Assembly (NCBI RefSeq): GCF_002294725.1
Contig: NZ_NSFT01000002.1
Coordinates: 593,270-657,269 of the forward strand
Source of the DNA: Mesorhizobium sp. WSM4313
Lineage (GTDB): Bacteria > Pseudomonadota > Alphaproteobacteria > Rhizobiales > Rhizobiaceae
Direction: 5' to 3'
Length of the DNA: 64,000 bases
Positions 43,778 through 52,692 of this stretch are shown here, piece after piece. The notes below the pieces were generated by a model that worked only from the letters and a program-made list of their open reading frames with translations, did no database searches and was not told where the DNA came from. Numbering within the stretch: the stretch's first letter is position 1; the number at the start of each line of letters is the position of its first letter. The position numbers were made by a program, and so were the translations under genes.

Positions 43778-44205
43778 GCGGCTGGCGCCTTCATGCTGGC
43801 CGGGTGGCGGTAGATCTCCACCATGCCGGGCTGGCTGTCGCTGACCACCGGCTTGCCGTCGAGGCAGACCCAGCAATGCGCCGACAGGCGAGGCTCGTGC
43901 ATCGACCTGGCGTCGACGCCGAAACGCAGCTCTGGATTAAGACCGGCCATGCGCAGAAAGCGGAAGCCGAGCAGACCTTCGCGAAGGCATCTGCGGTCGC
44001 GCATCAGCCAAGGGCGTCGCACCGTCCGCTTGACGCGATGGACGATGTAGGTCCAGGGCAAGTCGCGATAGGGTGCGGGTGACTGCAGCGGCGCCAGTTT
44101 CAACACGCTTTCGAAATCGCGCCGGCCAACCAGCACCGGCATCAGCCGGGCGCTGAGCCACAAATGGACGCGGAACAGGGCGCGCAGGACCGGTCCGTCG
44201 GCCAT
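43774..44205 (-). CDS. Lasso-B2-like transglutaminase-fold protease
   Basis: A 143-residue protein resembling lasso-peptide B2 leader peptidases. The Cys of the triad is in RDRRCLREGLLGF near residue 73, the His in LSAHCWVCLDGKPV near 110, with the Asp a few residues later. RFGVDARSMHEPRLSAH is close to the usual LRxGV...FxAHAWVE pattern. B2 proteins cut off the leader after delivery by B1. Start ATG 44205 overlaps the stop of the PqqD-like gene by 1 base. Confidence 0.85.
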   Translation of the reverse strand: MADGPVLRALFRVHLWLSARLMPVLVGRRDFESVLKLAPLQSPAPYRDLPWTYIVHRVKRTVRRPWLMRDRRCLREGLLGFRFLRMAGLNPELRFGVDARSMHEPRLSAHCWVCLDGKPVVSDSQPGMVEIYRHPASMKAPAA

Positions 44206-44492
44206 CACGCGTCCGGGTCGGCGAGAATGCCTTCAGCCACCAGCTCGGCGGCCAATTCGGCCATATCCTGATCGAGCGTTGCCTTGTCGACCTCGAATTC
44301 CTCCGACAGCAGATCGACGATCTGGTCGAGCTTGCGCGCGCCGTTCACCTTGTCGAGAAAAGCCTCGGTCGTGTCGTTGCAGGTGTAAAGCTGGCCGCTG
44401 CGCGCCAAAAGCACGACCGCGCCATCGCCGACATGCTGCACGGACGCATCGTCCGCCATGCGCAGCACCGTTTCAGAGCCGATTTCAGCCAT
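44205..44492 (-). CDS. PqqD-like RiPP recognition element (lasso B1-like)
   Basis: A 95-residue PqqD-family protein with the winged-helix RRE fold, including VLLARSGQLYTCNDTTEAFLDKV and LVAEGILADPDA at the end. In RiPP pathways it grips the leader and brings it to the other enzymes. It heads the minus-strand unit (B1, B2, kinase) with a strong GGAGGG before the ATG at 44492. A longer upstream frame has no coding character. It is divergent from the outer-membrane protein gene. Confidence 0.88.
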   Translation of the reverse strand: MAEIGSETVLRMADDASVQHVGDGAVVLLARSGQLYTCNDTTEAFLDKVNGARKLDQIVDLLSEEFEVDKATLDQDMAELAAELVAEGILADPDA

Positions 44493-44722
44493 GCGCCCTC
44501 CAGTCCAGCAAGAATGCCGCAGAGCAAGTAGCGCGACAAGGCAGTGCTGTCCATTGCCGCATGGTGCCGTCAGGAGTTGGCAGCCTGTGCGGATGCATCG
44601 GACAGCTTGTGGCAATCCGGCAACAATCCTGACCAAATGGCGACAAAAAGGTGTTCTTTCGATGACCAAAAAGCAATGGCTATGGTATTCGACGTTGGCA
44701 TTCTTCGGATTTGGGGGCATCT

Positions 44723-45400
44723 ATGAAAAGGCTCATCCTTTCTTCAACTTTCCTGGTGGGGTTTGCTCACACTTCGTTTGCTGCCGACGTCTTCGCGCCG
44801 CAAGACACTGCCGTCTATAATTGGTCGGGTGTTTATGTCGGCGCTGATGCCGGTTATGGCTGGGGCAATTCCACCCAAGATTTCGACGGCATCGACTACA
44901 ACGTACCGCTCGATCCGAAGGGCTGGCTCGGCGGCTTATATGCCGGCTACAACTATCAGCTTTCGAACGGCGTCGTTCTGGGCGTCGAAGGCGACTTCAA
45001 TTTTTCGGATATCGACTCGAAGGGCGTTCGCGGTATCAGTGCTGGTGTGGACGATCCAACCTTCAGTTATGGATCCGACCTCAAGTGGACTGGCTCGCTA
45101 CGCGGGCGGCTTGGCTATGCAGCAGGCCAATTCCTGCCTTTTGTGACAGGCGGGCTGGCCGTCGGCCGCTACGAGAACTTCCAAACAGCCGCAGGAGTTC
45201 CCTACTCTCATACCAATACCTTCACCGGCTGGACCTTAGGCGCCGGTGTGGACTATGCGATGGCCGAGCATATAGTGTTGCGGGTCGAGTATCGTTACAC
45301 AGACTTCGGCGATAAGCACATCGTCGACCCAGTCTGGACGGACTGGAATGTTGATCTATCCACCAACGACGTTCGGATCGGCATCGCCTACAAGTTCTGA
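44723..45400 (+). CDS. Outer-membrane beta-barrel protein (Omp31/RopB-like)
   Basis: A 225-residue protein with a signal peptide (LILSSTFLVGFAHTSFAAD) and an eight-stranded barrel pattern. The typical rhizobial features NWSGVYVGADAGYGWG, GLYAGYNYQL and the C-terminal VRIGIAYKF with a final Phe are present. Such proteins are abundant structural porin-like proteins. Start ATG 44723 was used because the signal peptide starts there. A clear terminator follows at 45456. The gene is less GC-rich than its neighbours. Confidence 0.9.
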   Translation: MKRLILSSTFLVGFAHTSFAADVFAPQDTAVYNWSGVYVGADAGYGWGNSTQDFDGIDYNVPLDPKGWLGGLYAGYNYQLSNGVVLGVEGDFNFSDIDSKGVRGISAGVDDPTFSYGSDLKWTGSLRGRLGYAAGQFLPFVTGGLAVGRYENFQTAAGVPYSHTNTFTGWTLGAGVDYAMAEHIVLRVEYRYTDFGDKHIVDPVWTDWNVDLSTNDVRIGIAYKF

Positions 45401-45455
45401 GGGTCCACAACATGTGACGCCACTTATTGCTGCGTATTTCGCAATCAAAAAGGGA

Positions 45456-45492
45456 AGCCTGCTGGGCTCAGCCAAGCTGGCTTTTGTCTTTT
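45456..45492 (+). terminator. Rho-independent terminator of the outer-membrane protein gene
   Basis: AGCCTGCTGGGCT and AGCCAAGCTGGCT form a 13-base stem with two mismatches, followed by TTTTGTCTTTT. It lies 56 bases after the stop at 45400. Confidence 0.72.
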
Positions 45493-45639
45493 GACGGAAT
45501 CGACGGAGTGCGACTTCAGCGCCTCCATGGCCGCAAAACGACAATCATCGAATGGTTGTCTAGCTGACCAAAAGCGGGGATTGCATTTCTTTCCTTAAAT
45601 AAGCTGTGAAGTCGCCGGGGTTTTTGGGGAGATAGTGCC

Positions 45640-45756
45640 ATGCGTTACAATTGGGATCGGGCTCCGACGGCTTTCGAGCGTCATCGCAAGGCATTGGCGG
45701 CCGCCATTCTGATCGCCGGCGGCGTCGGGCTGATGCTGGCGGCACTGCCGCTCTAA
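45640..45756 (+). CDS. 38-residue single-span membrane peptide
   Basis: A small frame with GGGGAG seven bases before ATG. It encodes a basic-acidic N-terminus (RYNWDRAPTAFERHRKALA) and one membrane segment (AAAILIAGGVGLMLAALPL). Its good ribosome binding site and codon use suggest it is real. No family was recognised. It lies alone between the outer-membrane protein gene and prpE. Confidence 0.6.
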   Translation: MRYNWDRAPTAFERHRKALAAAILIAGGVGLMLAALPL

Positions 45757-45913
45757 GCCGGCTTTCAATCCGCGACCGGCAGAACGGCGCTCCAAGCGAA
45801 ACGCCGCTGGGGAACTTTGACAAGCAACGTCGATCAAAATGCAGGGAGACATGGCCGCGAGAAGCGGCTTAGGCTATGGCCAGACGACGGAATGTTCCTG
45901 GGGAGGAAAGTCG

Positions 45914-47821
45914 ATGGCCTCACGCTACCGCGAAGTCTATGAGAGCTGGAAACGCGACCCCGTGGGGTTCTGGGCCGAGGCGGCCAAGGCGATCGACTGG
46001 TATAGGCCGGCCGAAAGTGTCTTCGATCCAAAAGCCGGCGTTTATGGCCGCTGGTTCGTCGGCGCCAGCTGCAACACCTGCTTCAACGCCATCGACCGCC
46101 ATGTGGCGGGCGGCCGCGCCGACCAGCTGGCGCTGATCCACGACAGCGCGATCACCGGCACGGTGCGGAAATTCACCTATGCGGAGCTAAAGCGCGAGGT
46201 GGTCGCGTTGGCGTCGGTGCTGAGGCATCGCGGCATCGGCAAGGGCGACCGCGTCATCATCTATATGCCGATGGTGGCGGAGGCGGCCGTCGCCATGCTC
46301 GCCTGCTCCCGCATCGGCGCCGTGCATTCGGTGGTGTTCGGCGGCTTCGCCTCGCACGAGCTCGCCACCCGCATCGACGACGCCAAGCCGAAGCTGATCA
46401 TCACCGCCTCCTGCGGCCTGGAGCCAGGCCGCGTCGTCGCCTACAAGCCGCTGCTCGACAAGGCGATCGAGATGTCGAAGCACAAGCCTGACGCCTGCCT
46501 CATCCTGCAGCGCGAGCAGCTGCGCTGCGAGATGAAGGACAATTACGACTTCGACTACGCCGATGCGGTTGCACGCGAACGCGCCGCCGGCGCCAATGTC
46601 GATTGCGTGCCGGTTTTAGCCACCGACCCGCTCTACATCATCTACACCTCCGGCACGACCGGCCAGCCGAAAGGCATCGTGCGCGACAATGGCGGCCACA
46701 TGGTCGCGCTGAAATGGACCATGGACAACGAGTTCGGCGTCAAGCCGGGCGAGGTGTTCTGGGCGGCTTCCGATGTCGGCTGGGTGGTCGGCCATTCCTA
46801 TATCGTCTACGGACCGCTTCTGCATGGCTGCACCAGCGTGCTGTTCGAAGGCAAGCCGATCGGCACGCCGGACGCCGGCACCTACTGGCGGGTGATCTCT
46901 GAGCATGGCGTGGTGGCGCTGTTCACCGCGCCGACTGCGTTTCGCGCCATCAAGGGGCAGGATCCCAAGGGCGAGTTCGTGCCGAAATACGACTTGTCGA
47001 AATTCCGCACTTTGTTCCTGGCCGGCGAGCGCGCCGACCCCGAAACCATCAAGTGGGCGGAGCAGAAGCTCGCCCGTCCCGTCATCGACCACTGGTGGCA
47101 GACCGAGACCGGCTCACCAATGACGATCAACCCGGCCGGCCTCGGGCTTCTGCCGGTGAAATACGGCTCGCCCGGCGTGCCGATGCCGGGCTACGACATC
47201 CGCATCCTCGACGATGCCGGACACGAGGTGGCGCGCGGCACACTCGGCAATGTCGTGGTCAAGCTGCCGCTGCCCGCCGGCTGCCTGCCGACGCTGTGGA
47301 ATGCCGACGCCCGCTTCCGCCAGGCATATCTCGAGGAGTTCCCCGGCTACTACAAGACCGCCGATGCCGGCATGATGGACGAGGACGGCTATCTCTACGT
47401 AATGGCCCGCACCGACGACATCATCAACGTCGCCGGCCACCGTTTGTCGACCGGCGCCATGGAAGAGGTGCTGGCGGCTCACCCCGATGTCGCCGAATGC
47501 GCGGTCATAGGCATTGCCGATGCCATGAAGGGCCAGGTGCCGCTCGGCTTCGTCGTGCTCAATGCCGGCGTGTCGCGCGATAGCGGCACGATCGAAAGTG
47601 AGGTTGTGGGGCTGGTGCGCGAGCGGATCGGCCCGGTTGCGGCCTTCAAGACCGTGGTGACGATCAAGCGGCTGCCCAAGACCCGCTCCGGCAAGATCCT
47701 GCGCGGCACGATGCAGAAGATCGCCGACAAGGAGGAATGGACCATGCCGGCGACGATCGACGATCCGGCGATCCTGGACGAGATCAGGGCGGCGCTGAAG
47801 GGACGCGGCATCGGGGTGTAG
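45914..47821 (+). CDS. prpE: Propionyl-CoA synthetase
   Basis: A 635-residue AMP-forming acyl-CoA synthetase, PrpE type. The N-terminal domain (YREVYESWKRDPVGFWAEAA) starts the family, the ATP loop is YIIYTSGTTGQPKGIVRDNGG, and the acetylatable Lys is in KTRSGKILRGTM. Substrate-pocket features such as ASDVGWVVGHSYIVYGPL match propionyl/acetyl-CoA synthetases. It activates propionate to propionyl-CoA with ATP. Start ATG 45914 follows GGGGAGGAAA. It seems to be a single-gene unit. Confidence 0.94.
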   Translation: MASRYREVYESWKRDPVGFWAEAAKAIDWYRPAESVFDPKAGVYGRWFVGASCNTCFNAIDRHVAGGRADQLALIHDSAITGTVRKFTYAELKREVVALASVLRHRGIGKGDRVIIYMPMVAEAAVAMLACSRIGAVHSVVFGGFASHELATRIDDAKPKLIITASCGLEPGRVVAYKPLLDKAIEMSKHKPDACLILQREQLRCEMKDNYDFDYADAVARERAAGANVDCVPVLATDPLYIIYTSGTTGQPKGIVRDNGGHMVALKWTMDNEFGVKPGEVFWAASDVGWVVGHSYIVYGPLLHGCTSVLFEGKPIGTPDAGTYWRVISEHGVVALFTAPTAFRAIKGQDPKGEFVPKYDLSKFRTLFLAGERADPETIKWAEQKLARPVIDHWWQTETGSPMTINPAGLGLLPVKYGSPGVPMPGYDIRILDDAGHEVARGTLGNVVVKLPLPAGCLPTLWNADARFRQAYLEEFPGYYKTADAGMMDEDGYLYVMARTDDIINVAGHRLSTGAMEEVLAAHPDVAECAVIGIADAMKGQVPLGFVVLNAGVSRDSGTIESEVVGLVRERIGPVAAFKTVVTIKRLPKTRSGKILRGTMQKIADKEEWTMPATIDDPAILDEIRAALKGRGIGV

Positions 47822-47866
47822 TCGCCGGCAGACGACCGCGTTAGGATCAATTTACCAATTTGTACC

Positions 47867-47911
47867 GCACTGCAATCGCTTATTGTGCAGCGCAGCAATA
47901 AACTTTAAAGT
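47867..47911 (+). promoter_or_regulatory. TGC-rich promoter-like motif upstream of the acyltransferase remnant
   Basis: CGCACTGCAATCGC and TTGTGCAGCGCAGCAAT are TGC/GCA-rich half-sites. TTGTGC (47883-47888) and TAAAGT (47906-47911) can be read as -35 and -10 with 17 bases between. The TGC-rich part resembles the motifs at 56843, 56896 and 61076 near the exopolysaccharide genes. Confidence 0.45.
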
Positions 47912-47941
47912 TTGCGTGGGGGGCCACACCGAAGGCACCGC

Positions 47942-48292
47942 ATGGCCCAGCACAAGACGACATTCGGCGGCGTCGACATACTGCGATTGCCGGCTGCCGT
48001 CATGGTGATGTTCTATCACTATATGGCGGCTGTCGCGCTGATGGCGTTGTCGCGGCGCCTCGGCTTTTCCTGGCCCGGCTGGCGGCGGATCGGGCCGATG
48101 ACCTATCCGCTCTGTCTCATCCATGATGTCGGCGCGGCGATGCTCGGCGCCCTGATGCGTGCCGACGTGCCGTATCTTGCAGCGATCGCCGCCGTCGGCG
48201 CGGTGAGCTGGCTGATCGCGACCGAGGCCGAGCCGCGCGTCCGGCTGCTCTTGGAACATACGCTGTTCCGCCATCGGTTGAAGGCCGCCTGA
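47942..48292 (+). pseudogene. Acyltransferase-3 family remnant with internal deletion
   Basis: A 116-residue frame. Its start (FGGVDILRLPAAVMVMFYHYM) is the first membrane helix of an acyltransferase-3 protein with the active-site His. It passes directly to what is normally the C-terminal part (WRRIGPMTYPLCLIHDVGAAML). Family members have about 350 residues, so roughly two-thirds are missing from the middle. The position by the exo genes suggests a decayed ExoZ/ExoH-like acetyl or succinyl transferase. It may be expressed but is not expected to be active. Confidence 0.7.
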
Positions 48293-48442
48293 CGACGCGA
48301 CTGCCGATCGCGCGCCGGTGTGGAATTGTTTGCATTCGGCATGATATCGAGGCGCAGATCAGTGCAAGTAGCCGAGCCTCAATCCGTGAATCTTTTCCAA
48401 CGATCGAGACGCCCTCGACCCGCGCCACGCGAGCGCCTCGTC

Positions 48443-49156
48443 ATGGACATGCGCGACATGGTCGTCTACGCAATCGGCGACGTGCATGGCTGCCACGACG
48501 AACTGCGCGCGCTGGAGCAAAAGATCCAGATCGATGCGCAGCGCTTCAGCGGTCGCAAGATCATCATCATGCTGGGCGACTATATCGACCGCGGGCCGCA
48601 TTCGCGGCGCGTGATCGACCATCTGATGGCGCCGCCACCGAAGGGCTTCCAGCGCATCTGCCTCGCGGGAAATCATGAAGTCGCGCTGCTCCTCTATCTG
48701 GACGGTCATCTCTCGCGTGAAACCTGGCTCGGCTATGGCGGCCGCGAAACCCTGTTCTCCTACGGCGTTGACCCTGACCGGCTGATGAGCCTCTACGGTT
48801 CGAGCGAGCAGGCGGATGTGCGCATACGTGAGGCCATTCCAGCCAGCCATGTCGACTTCCTGCGCAGGCTGCCGGCGATGGTCTGCTCCGAGCATTTCGT
48901 CTTCGTGCATGCCGGCATCCGTCCCGGCGTGGCGCTCGAGGCGCAGGACGAGGGCGATCTGCTCAACATCCGCGAGGAGTTCTTCCAGGCGGCGCACCGT
49001 CTCGACCGCTGGGTGGTGCACGGACATACGATCGTGGCTGTTCCGACACTCGACGGACGCCGGCTCGACATCGACACCGGCGCCTTTCAAACGGGACGGC
49101 TGACGGCGCTCAGGATCGTCGGCAAATACGGCCGGCTGCTGTCCTCGCGGGATTAG
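48443..49156 (+). CDS. Metallophosphoesterase (serine/threonine phosphatase-like)
   Basis: A 237-residue calcineurin-type phosphatase. Metal-binding motifs are YAIGDVHGCHDEL, MLGDYIDRGPHSRRV, LAGNHEVALL and two later His (FVFVHAGI, WVVHGHTI). It resembles bacterial PrpE/ApaH-like protein phosphatases. Rhizobial exo loci often have such a gene near the co-polymerase kinase, so it might act on phosphotyrosine or phosphoserine there, but this is an inference. ATG at 48443 is used; 48449 and 48458 are alternatives. Confidence 0.88.
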   Translation: MDMRDMVVYAIGDVHGCHDELRALEQKIQIDAQRFSGRKIIIMLGDYIDRGPHSRRVIDHLMAPPPKGFQRICLAGNHEVALLLYLDGHLSRETWLGYGGRETLFSYGVDPDRLMSLYGSSEQADVRIREAIPASHVDFLRRLPAMVCSEHFVFVHAGIRPGVALEAQDEGDLLNIREEFFQAAHRLDRWVVHGHTIVAVPTLDGRRLDIDTGAFQTGRLTALRIVGKYGRLLSSRD

Positions 49157-49218
49157 GACGGTTCACGCTCCTAGGCTGAACCGCCCCCGATCTCTGTCTT
49201 TCCGAACGGAAACACGCC

Positions 49219-51600
49219 TCAGGCGGCCTGCTTGGGGCGCTGCTCCGATTTTTCCAGATAGTAGCTCGAATAGCGGTCGAAGAACCTTTCCGAGCCGCCG
49301 AGCGAGCCGTATTTCGCCAGCTTCTTCAGATCGACCTTGTTGAGCACCGCGCCGATCACCTTATTGGCGATATAGGGCTCGGATTCCAGCATCGAGCGCA
49401 CCATGTTGCGGGGCGTGCGGCCCCATTCGGTGACCAGCACAAAGCCGTCGACCAGCGGCGCGAAGGCCTTGGCGTCGACGACGGGCCCGAGCGGCGGCAG
49501 ATCGACGATGATGTATTCGAACGTCTCCTTGGCGTTTTCGATGAAGCGCCGCATGCCGGCCGAGCCCAGAAGCTCGCTGGTGTGCGAGAATTGGCCGCGC
49601 AGCACGGCGGGAATGATCGCCAGCTTGGTCTGGCGATCGACCTTGCCGACGGACTGCCAGCTCTGGCCGTTGACCACCGCTTCCATCAGGCCCTGCTCGG
49701 CCTCCATGCCGAGGCTGCGGCTCAGGCCTGGATTGCGCAGGTCGCCGTCGATGAGCAAGGTCTTGGCACCGTTGGCCGCGAGCAGGCCGGCGAGGTTCGC
49801 GGCCACCGTCGACTTGCCTTCCCCAGGCAGCACCGAAATGACGCCGATGACCCGGCTGCTGCGGTCTTCCATCACCACGTCGAAGGCGATCTTGGCGTTA
49901 CGCAGCGTCTCGGCGAACATCGAGGCCGGGGCGTCGATGCTGACGCGCATGCGCGCCCGTCTCTCAGCCGCGGAGAGGCTGGCCACCTTGCCGTCGGCAG
50001 GCAGGTCGTCGGCTTTGGTATCCTTGGCCTTGCCGCCGCCGATCGTCGGCAGATAGCCGAGGAATTTCAGGCCGACGCGGTCGCGAACGTCCTCGCCCGT
50101 CCTGAAGAAACGCTCGTTGAACTCGTTGAGGCCGCCGAAGCCGGCGCCAAGCATCAGGCCGAGCACCAGCGAGAGCGCCAGCACGCGCAAGGTGCGCGGG
50201 CTGGAGGCCGCGAGCGGCATCGTCGCGTCGGAAATGATGCGGACCTTGCCGACCGGGAAGGATTGCTGCTGCGAAGCTTCCTCATAGCGGCTGAGGAAGG
50301 TCTGATAGAGCGTGGTGAGCGCCTGTGCCTGCTGATCGAGCTCCTTGAGCTTCACCTGTGACTGGTTGTCGATCGAGCTCTTGCCGGCAGCGGTGGAAAT
50401 CTTGTCGCGCAAAGCAGTTTCGCGCGCCTGCGCCACCTCGAAATCGTTGCGGTAGCTTTCGGTGAGCTGTTTCAACTGGCCGAAGATCTGCGCCGAGACA
50501 TCGGCCTTTTCCTTGGCCAGCGCGACCGCTTGCGGGTGATCCTTGCCGAAATTCGTCTCGACGTCCTGCAGGCGCTTGGCAATGGCCAGATAGCGTGTCT
50601 TGAGCGCGATGATGACCGAGCTGCTCGGCTGGTCGGCGCCGATGGCCGAATCGTTGAAGGCGCTTTCGGAGCCGCTTTCGACGATCGCCTTGTATTGCTG
50701 ATAGCGGGCGCTGGCTCTGGCGGTATCGGCCTGGGCGACGATGAGCTGTGCGTTGAGATCGGCGAGTTGCTTGTCGCTCAGGAGCTGGCCGTCGCTGTTG
50801 GCAGACAATCCATGTTCGGCCCTGAACTTCTCGACGGCCAAGGCTGCCCGCTGAGAGCTCTCACGCAACTCCGTGAGCCGGCCCTGCAGCCACAAGGCCG
50901 CGCGCTCGGTGGCGTCGAAGCTGGCGTTGAGCTGGTCGGCCAGATAGGCGTCGGCATAGGCCTTGGTGATGGCCGTGGCGAGTGCCGGATCTGTCGACTG
51001 ATAACCGATGCTGATGACGTTGGCACGGCCGACGCGATCCGCCATCAACCCGGTCTGCAGCATGAGAATCGCGTAATCGTGGGTCGCGGTCTTGATCATG
51101 GCTTCGCGCGTCGCGGCGTCGACATTCTCGATACCGGGAAGCTCGTTTGCCGAGCTGCCGCGGAAATAGCCGACAACACTGCGCAGGAACCCCACACCCT
51201 TGGCCAAAGCCGACTGCGGCGGGCTCATGAAGTCCGGGTTTTGATCGAGCTTCAGCTTGTCGACCACCACAGACGCCAGCCGCGCCGAGTTGAGAACCTC
51301 TATCTGGCTGAGAATCGTCGCGTCCGTTTGCACCGTGGCGCTCGCAGCCGAGATGTCGTCGACGACCTTGTTCAGCCCTTCATCAATCAAAACGCTGGCG
51401 ACCGCCGTATACTGCTTGGGCGTAGTCTGCAGATAGATGACGCCCAGGCACAGACCGATAATGGCGCACACCGCCACCACCTTGGCCTGTCGGGCGGCCA
51501 TGCCAAGCAGACGCTCGATATCGATGAAGTCTTCACCCTTTTCCGGATCGGTGCTGGGCAACGGCATCCTCTTGTCGAGGGGGAAGGTGGCATAGTTCAT
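49219..51600 (-). CDS. exoP: Polysaccharide co-polymerase / tyrosine autokinase ExoP
   Basis: A 793-residue Wzc/ExoP protein that controls chain length and export of exopolysaccharide. A membrane segment (VVAVCAIIGLCLGVIYL) near residue 45 and another near 480 flank a long periplasmic helical domain. The BY-kinase domain has Walker A SVLPGEGKSTVAANLAG near 590, Walker A' LLIDGDLRNPGLS near 620 and Walker B YIIVDLPPLG near 700. The tail has a Tyr cluster (FFDRYSSYYLEK). It lies at the end of the exo run (L-A-M-O-N-P), the gene order of Sinorhizobium. Confidence 0.95.
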   Translation of the reverse strand: MNYATFPLDKRMPLPSTDPEKGEDFIDIERLLGMAARQAKVVAVCAIIGLCLGVIYLQTTPKQYTAVASVLIDEGLNKVVDDISAASATVQTDATILSQIEVLNSARLASVVVDKLKLDQNPDFMSPPQSALAKGVGFLRSVVGYFRGSSANELPGIENVDAATREAMIKTATHDYAILMLQTGLMADRVGRANVISIGYQSTDPALATAITKAYADAYLADQLNASFDATERAALWLQGRLTELRESSQRAALAVEKFRAEHGLSANSDGQLLSDKQLADLNAQLIVAQADTARASARYQQYKAIVESGSESAFNDSAIGADQPSSSVIIALKTRYLAIAKRLQDVETNFGKDHPQAVALAKEKADVSAQIFGQLKQLTESYRNDFEVAQARETALRDKISTAAGKSSIDNQSQVKLKELDQQAQALTTLYQTFLSRYEEASQQQSFPVGKVRIISDATMPLAASSPRTLRVLALSLVLGLMLGAGFGGLNEFNERFFRTGEDVRDRVGLKFLGYLPTIGGGKAKDTKADDLPADGKVASLSAAERRARMRVSIDAPASMFAETLRNAKIAFDVVMEDRSSRVIGVISVLPGEGKSTVAANLAGLLAANGAKTLLIDGDLRNPGLSRSLGMEAEQGLMEAVVNGQSWQSVGKVDRQTKLAIIPAVLRGQFSHTSELLGSAGMRRFIENAKETFEYIIVDLPPLGPVVDAKAFAPLVDGFVLVTEWGRTPRNMVRSMLESEPYIANKVIGAVLNKVDLKKLAKYGSLGGSERFFDRYSSYYLEKSEQRPKQAA

Positions 51601-51767
51601 CTTCGGTCCAATTCCAGGTTGCAGGCGCTATCGGCCTTGGTAGATCGGCGTCGTGACCAGAAAAGACCGCGCAACGTTGCTGCCAGGATGCGCCGGGCCG
51701 GAAGGCCCGGGCGCTGGTGTGGCTGTCGCGCCATCGCGAAACCGCATATGCACCCGAAAGATGGGCA

Positions 51768-52664
51768 TTATGCGGCCACTTCCCGGCGCTCATGCGACCG
51801 GACAAATTGCTGCAGCATCTCGAAGACAGGGCCCTTCATGTCGTCGCGCGCCAGGGCGAAGGCGATGGTGGCCTCGATGAAGCCCTCCTTGGAGCCGCAG
51901 TCGAACATGCGGCCGTCGAAAGGCCGGGCGTAGAAAGACTGGCTTTGGGCCAGCCGCACCATGGCGTCGGTGAGCTGGATTTCATTGCCGGCGCCGCGCT
52001 GCTGATTGCCGAGCAGGGCAAAGATCTCCGGCTGCAGAACGTAGCGACCATTGATGTAGAAATTCGACGGCGCATTGGCCGGCGCGGGTTTTTCGACCAT
52101 CGCCGTCACTTCGAAGCCGGATGCCACGTCGGCGCCGCGGCCGACAATGCCGTATTTGCTGGTTTCGGCCGGGTCGCAGCGCTCGACGGCGATCACATTG
52201 CCGCCGGTCCGCTGATAGAGATCGACCGTCTCGGCGAGGCAGCCCCGCGCGCCGAAGGACACCATGTCGGGAAGCAGCAGCGCGAAAGGCTCATTGCCGA
52301 TCACCTCGCGCGCGCACCATACGGCGTGGCCGAGGCCCTGCGGCGACTGCTGACGGATGAAGGAGGTGGCGCCGGCCTCCGGCAGCAGGCTTTCCAGCGC
52401 TTCGAGCTGCGCTTTCTTGCCGGTCTGCTCCAGCGTGCCGATCAGTTCAGGATGCAGGTCGAAATAGTCCTCGATGACCGCCTTGTTGCGGCCGGTGACG
52501 AAGACGATGTGCTCGATGCCGGCCTCGAACGCCTCGTCGACGGCATATTGCACGACAGGCTTGTCGACGACGGGCAGCATCTCCTTCGGCATCGACTTGG
52601 TCGCCGGCAGGAACCGCGTTCCGAGCCCCGCCACCGGGATGACTGCCTTCCTGACTTTCTGCAT
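51768..52664 (-). CDS. exoN: UTP-glucose-1-phosphate uridylyltransferase ExoN/GalU
   Basis: A 298-residue enzyme that makes UDP-glucose from UTP and glucose-1-phosphate, the sugar donor for exopolysaccharide. The nucleotide-binding motif [25 protein letters not shown] is at the N-terminus; VEKP and [10 protein letters not shown] are other GalU motifs. It lies in the exo run between exoO and exoP, matching ExoN. A 167-base gap with a GC-rich hairpin separates it from exoP. Confidence 0.93.
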   Translation of the reverse strand: MQKVRKAVIPVAGLGTRFLPATKSMPKEMLPVVDKPVVQYAVDEAFEAGIEHIVFVTGRNKAVIEDYFDLHPELIGTLEQTGKKAQLEALESLLPEAGATSFIRQQSPQGLGHAVWCAREVIGNEPFALLLPDMVSFGARGCLAETVDLYQRTGGNVIAVERCDPAETSKYGIVGRGADVASGFEVTAMVEKPAPANAPSNFYINGRYVLQPEIFALLGNQQRGAGNEIQLTDAMVRLAQSQSFYARPFDGRMFDCGSKEGFIEATIAFALARDDMKGPVFEMLQQFVRSHERREVAA

Positions 52665-52692
52665 CTGCTCTTCCTTCTGAGAGAAAAGATTT

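Noticed and set aside
40538..44492. Reading the locus as a classical lasso-peptide cluster
   Set aside because: No asparagine-synthetase-like cyclase in the window, and the precursor candidate has no Asp/Glu acceptor nor the usual penultimate leader Thr.
44662..44820. Short plus-strand frame starting MTKKQWLWY as a second RiPP precursor
   Set aside because: It overlaps the start and signal peptide of the outer-membrane protein gene, lacks a good ribosome binding site and has no YxxP leader motif.
49159..49183. CGGTTCA/TGAACCG hairpin between phosphatase and exoP as a terminator
   Set aside because: Stem of 7 pairs with a large loop and no T-run; too weak to call.
51690..51714. GC-rich hairpin between exoN and exoP as a terminator
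   Set aside because: No T-run follows in the direction of transcription; it may be an intra-operon hairpin only.
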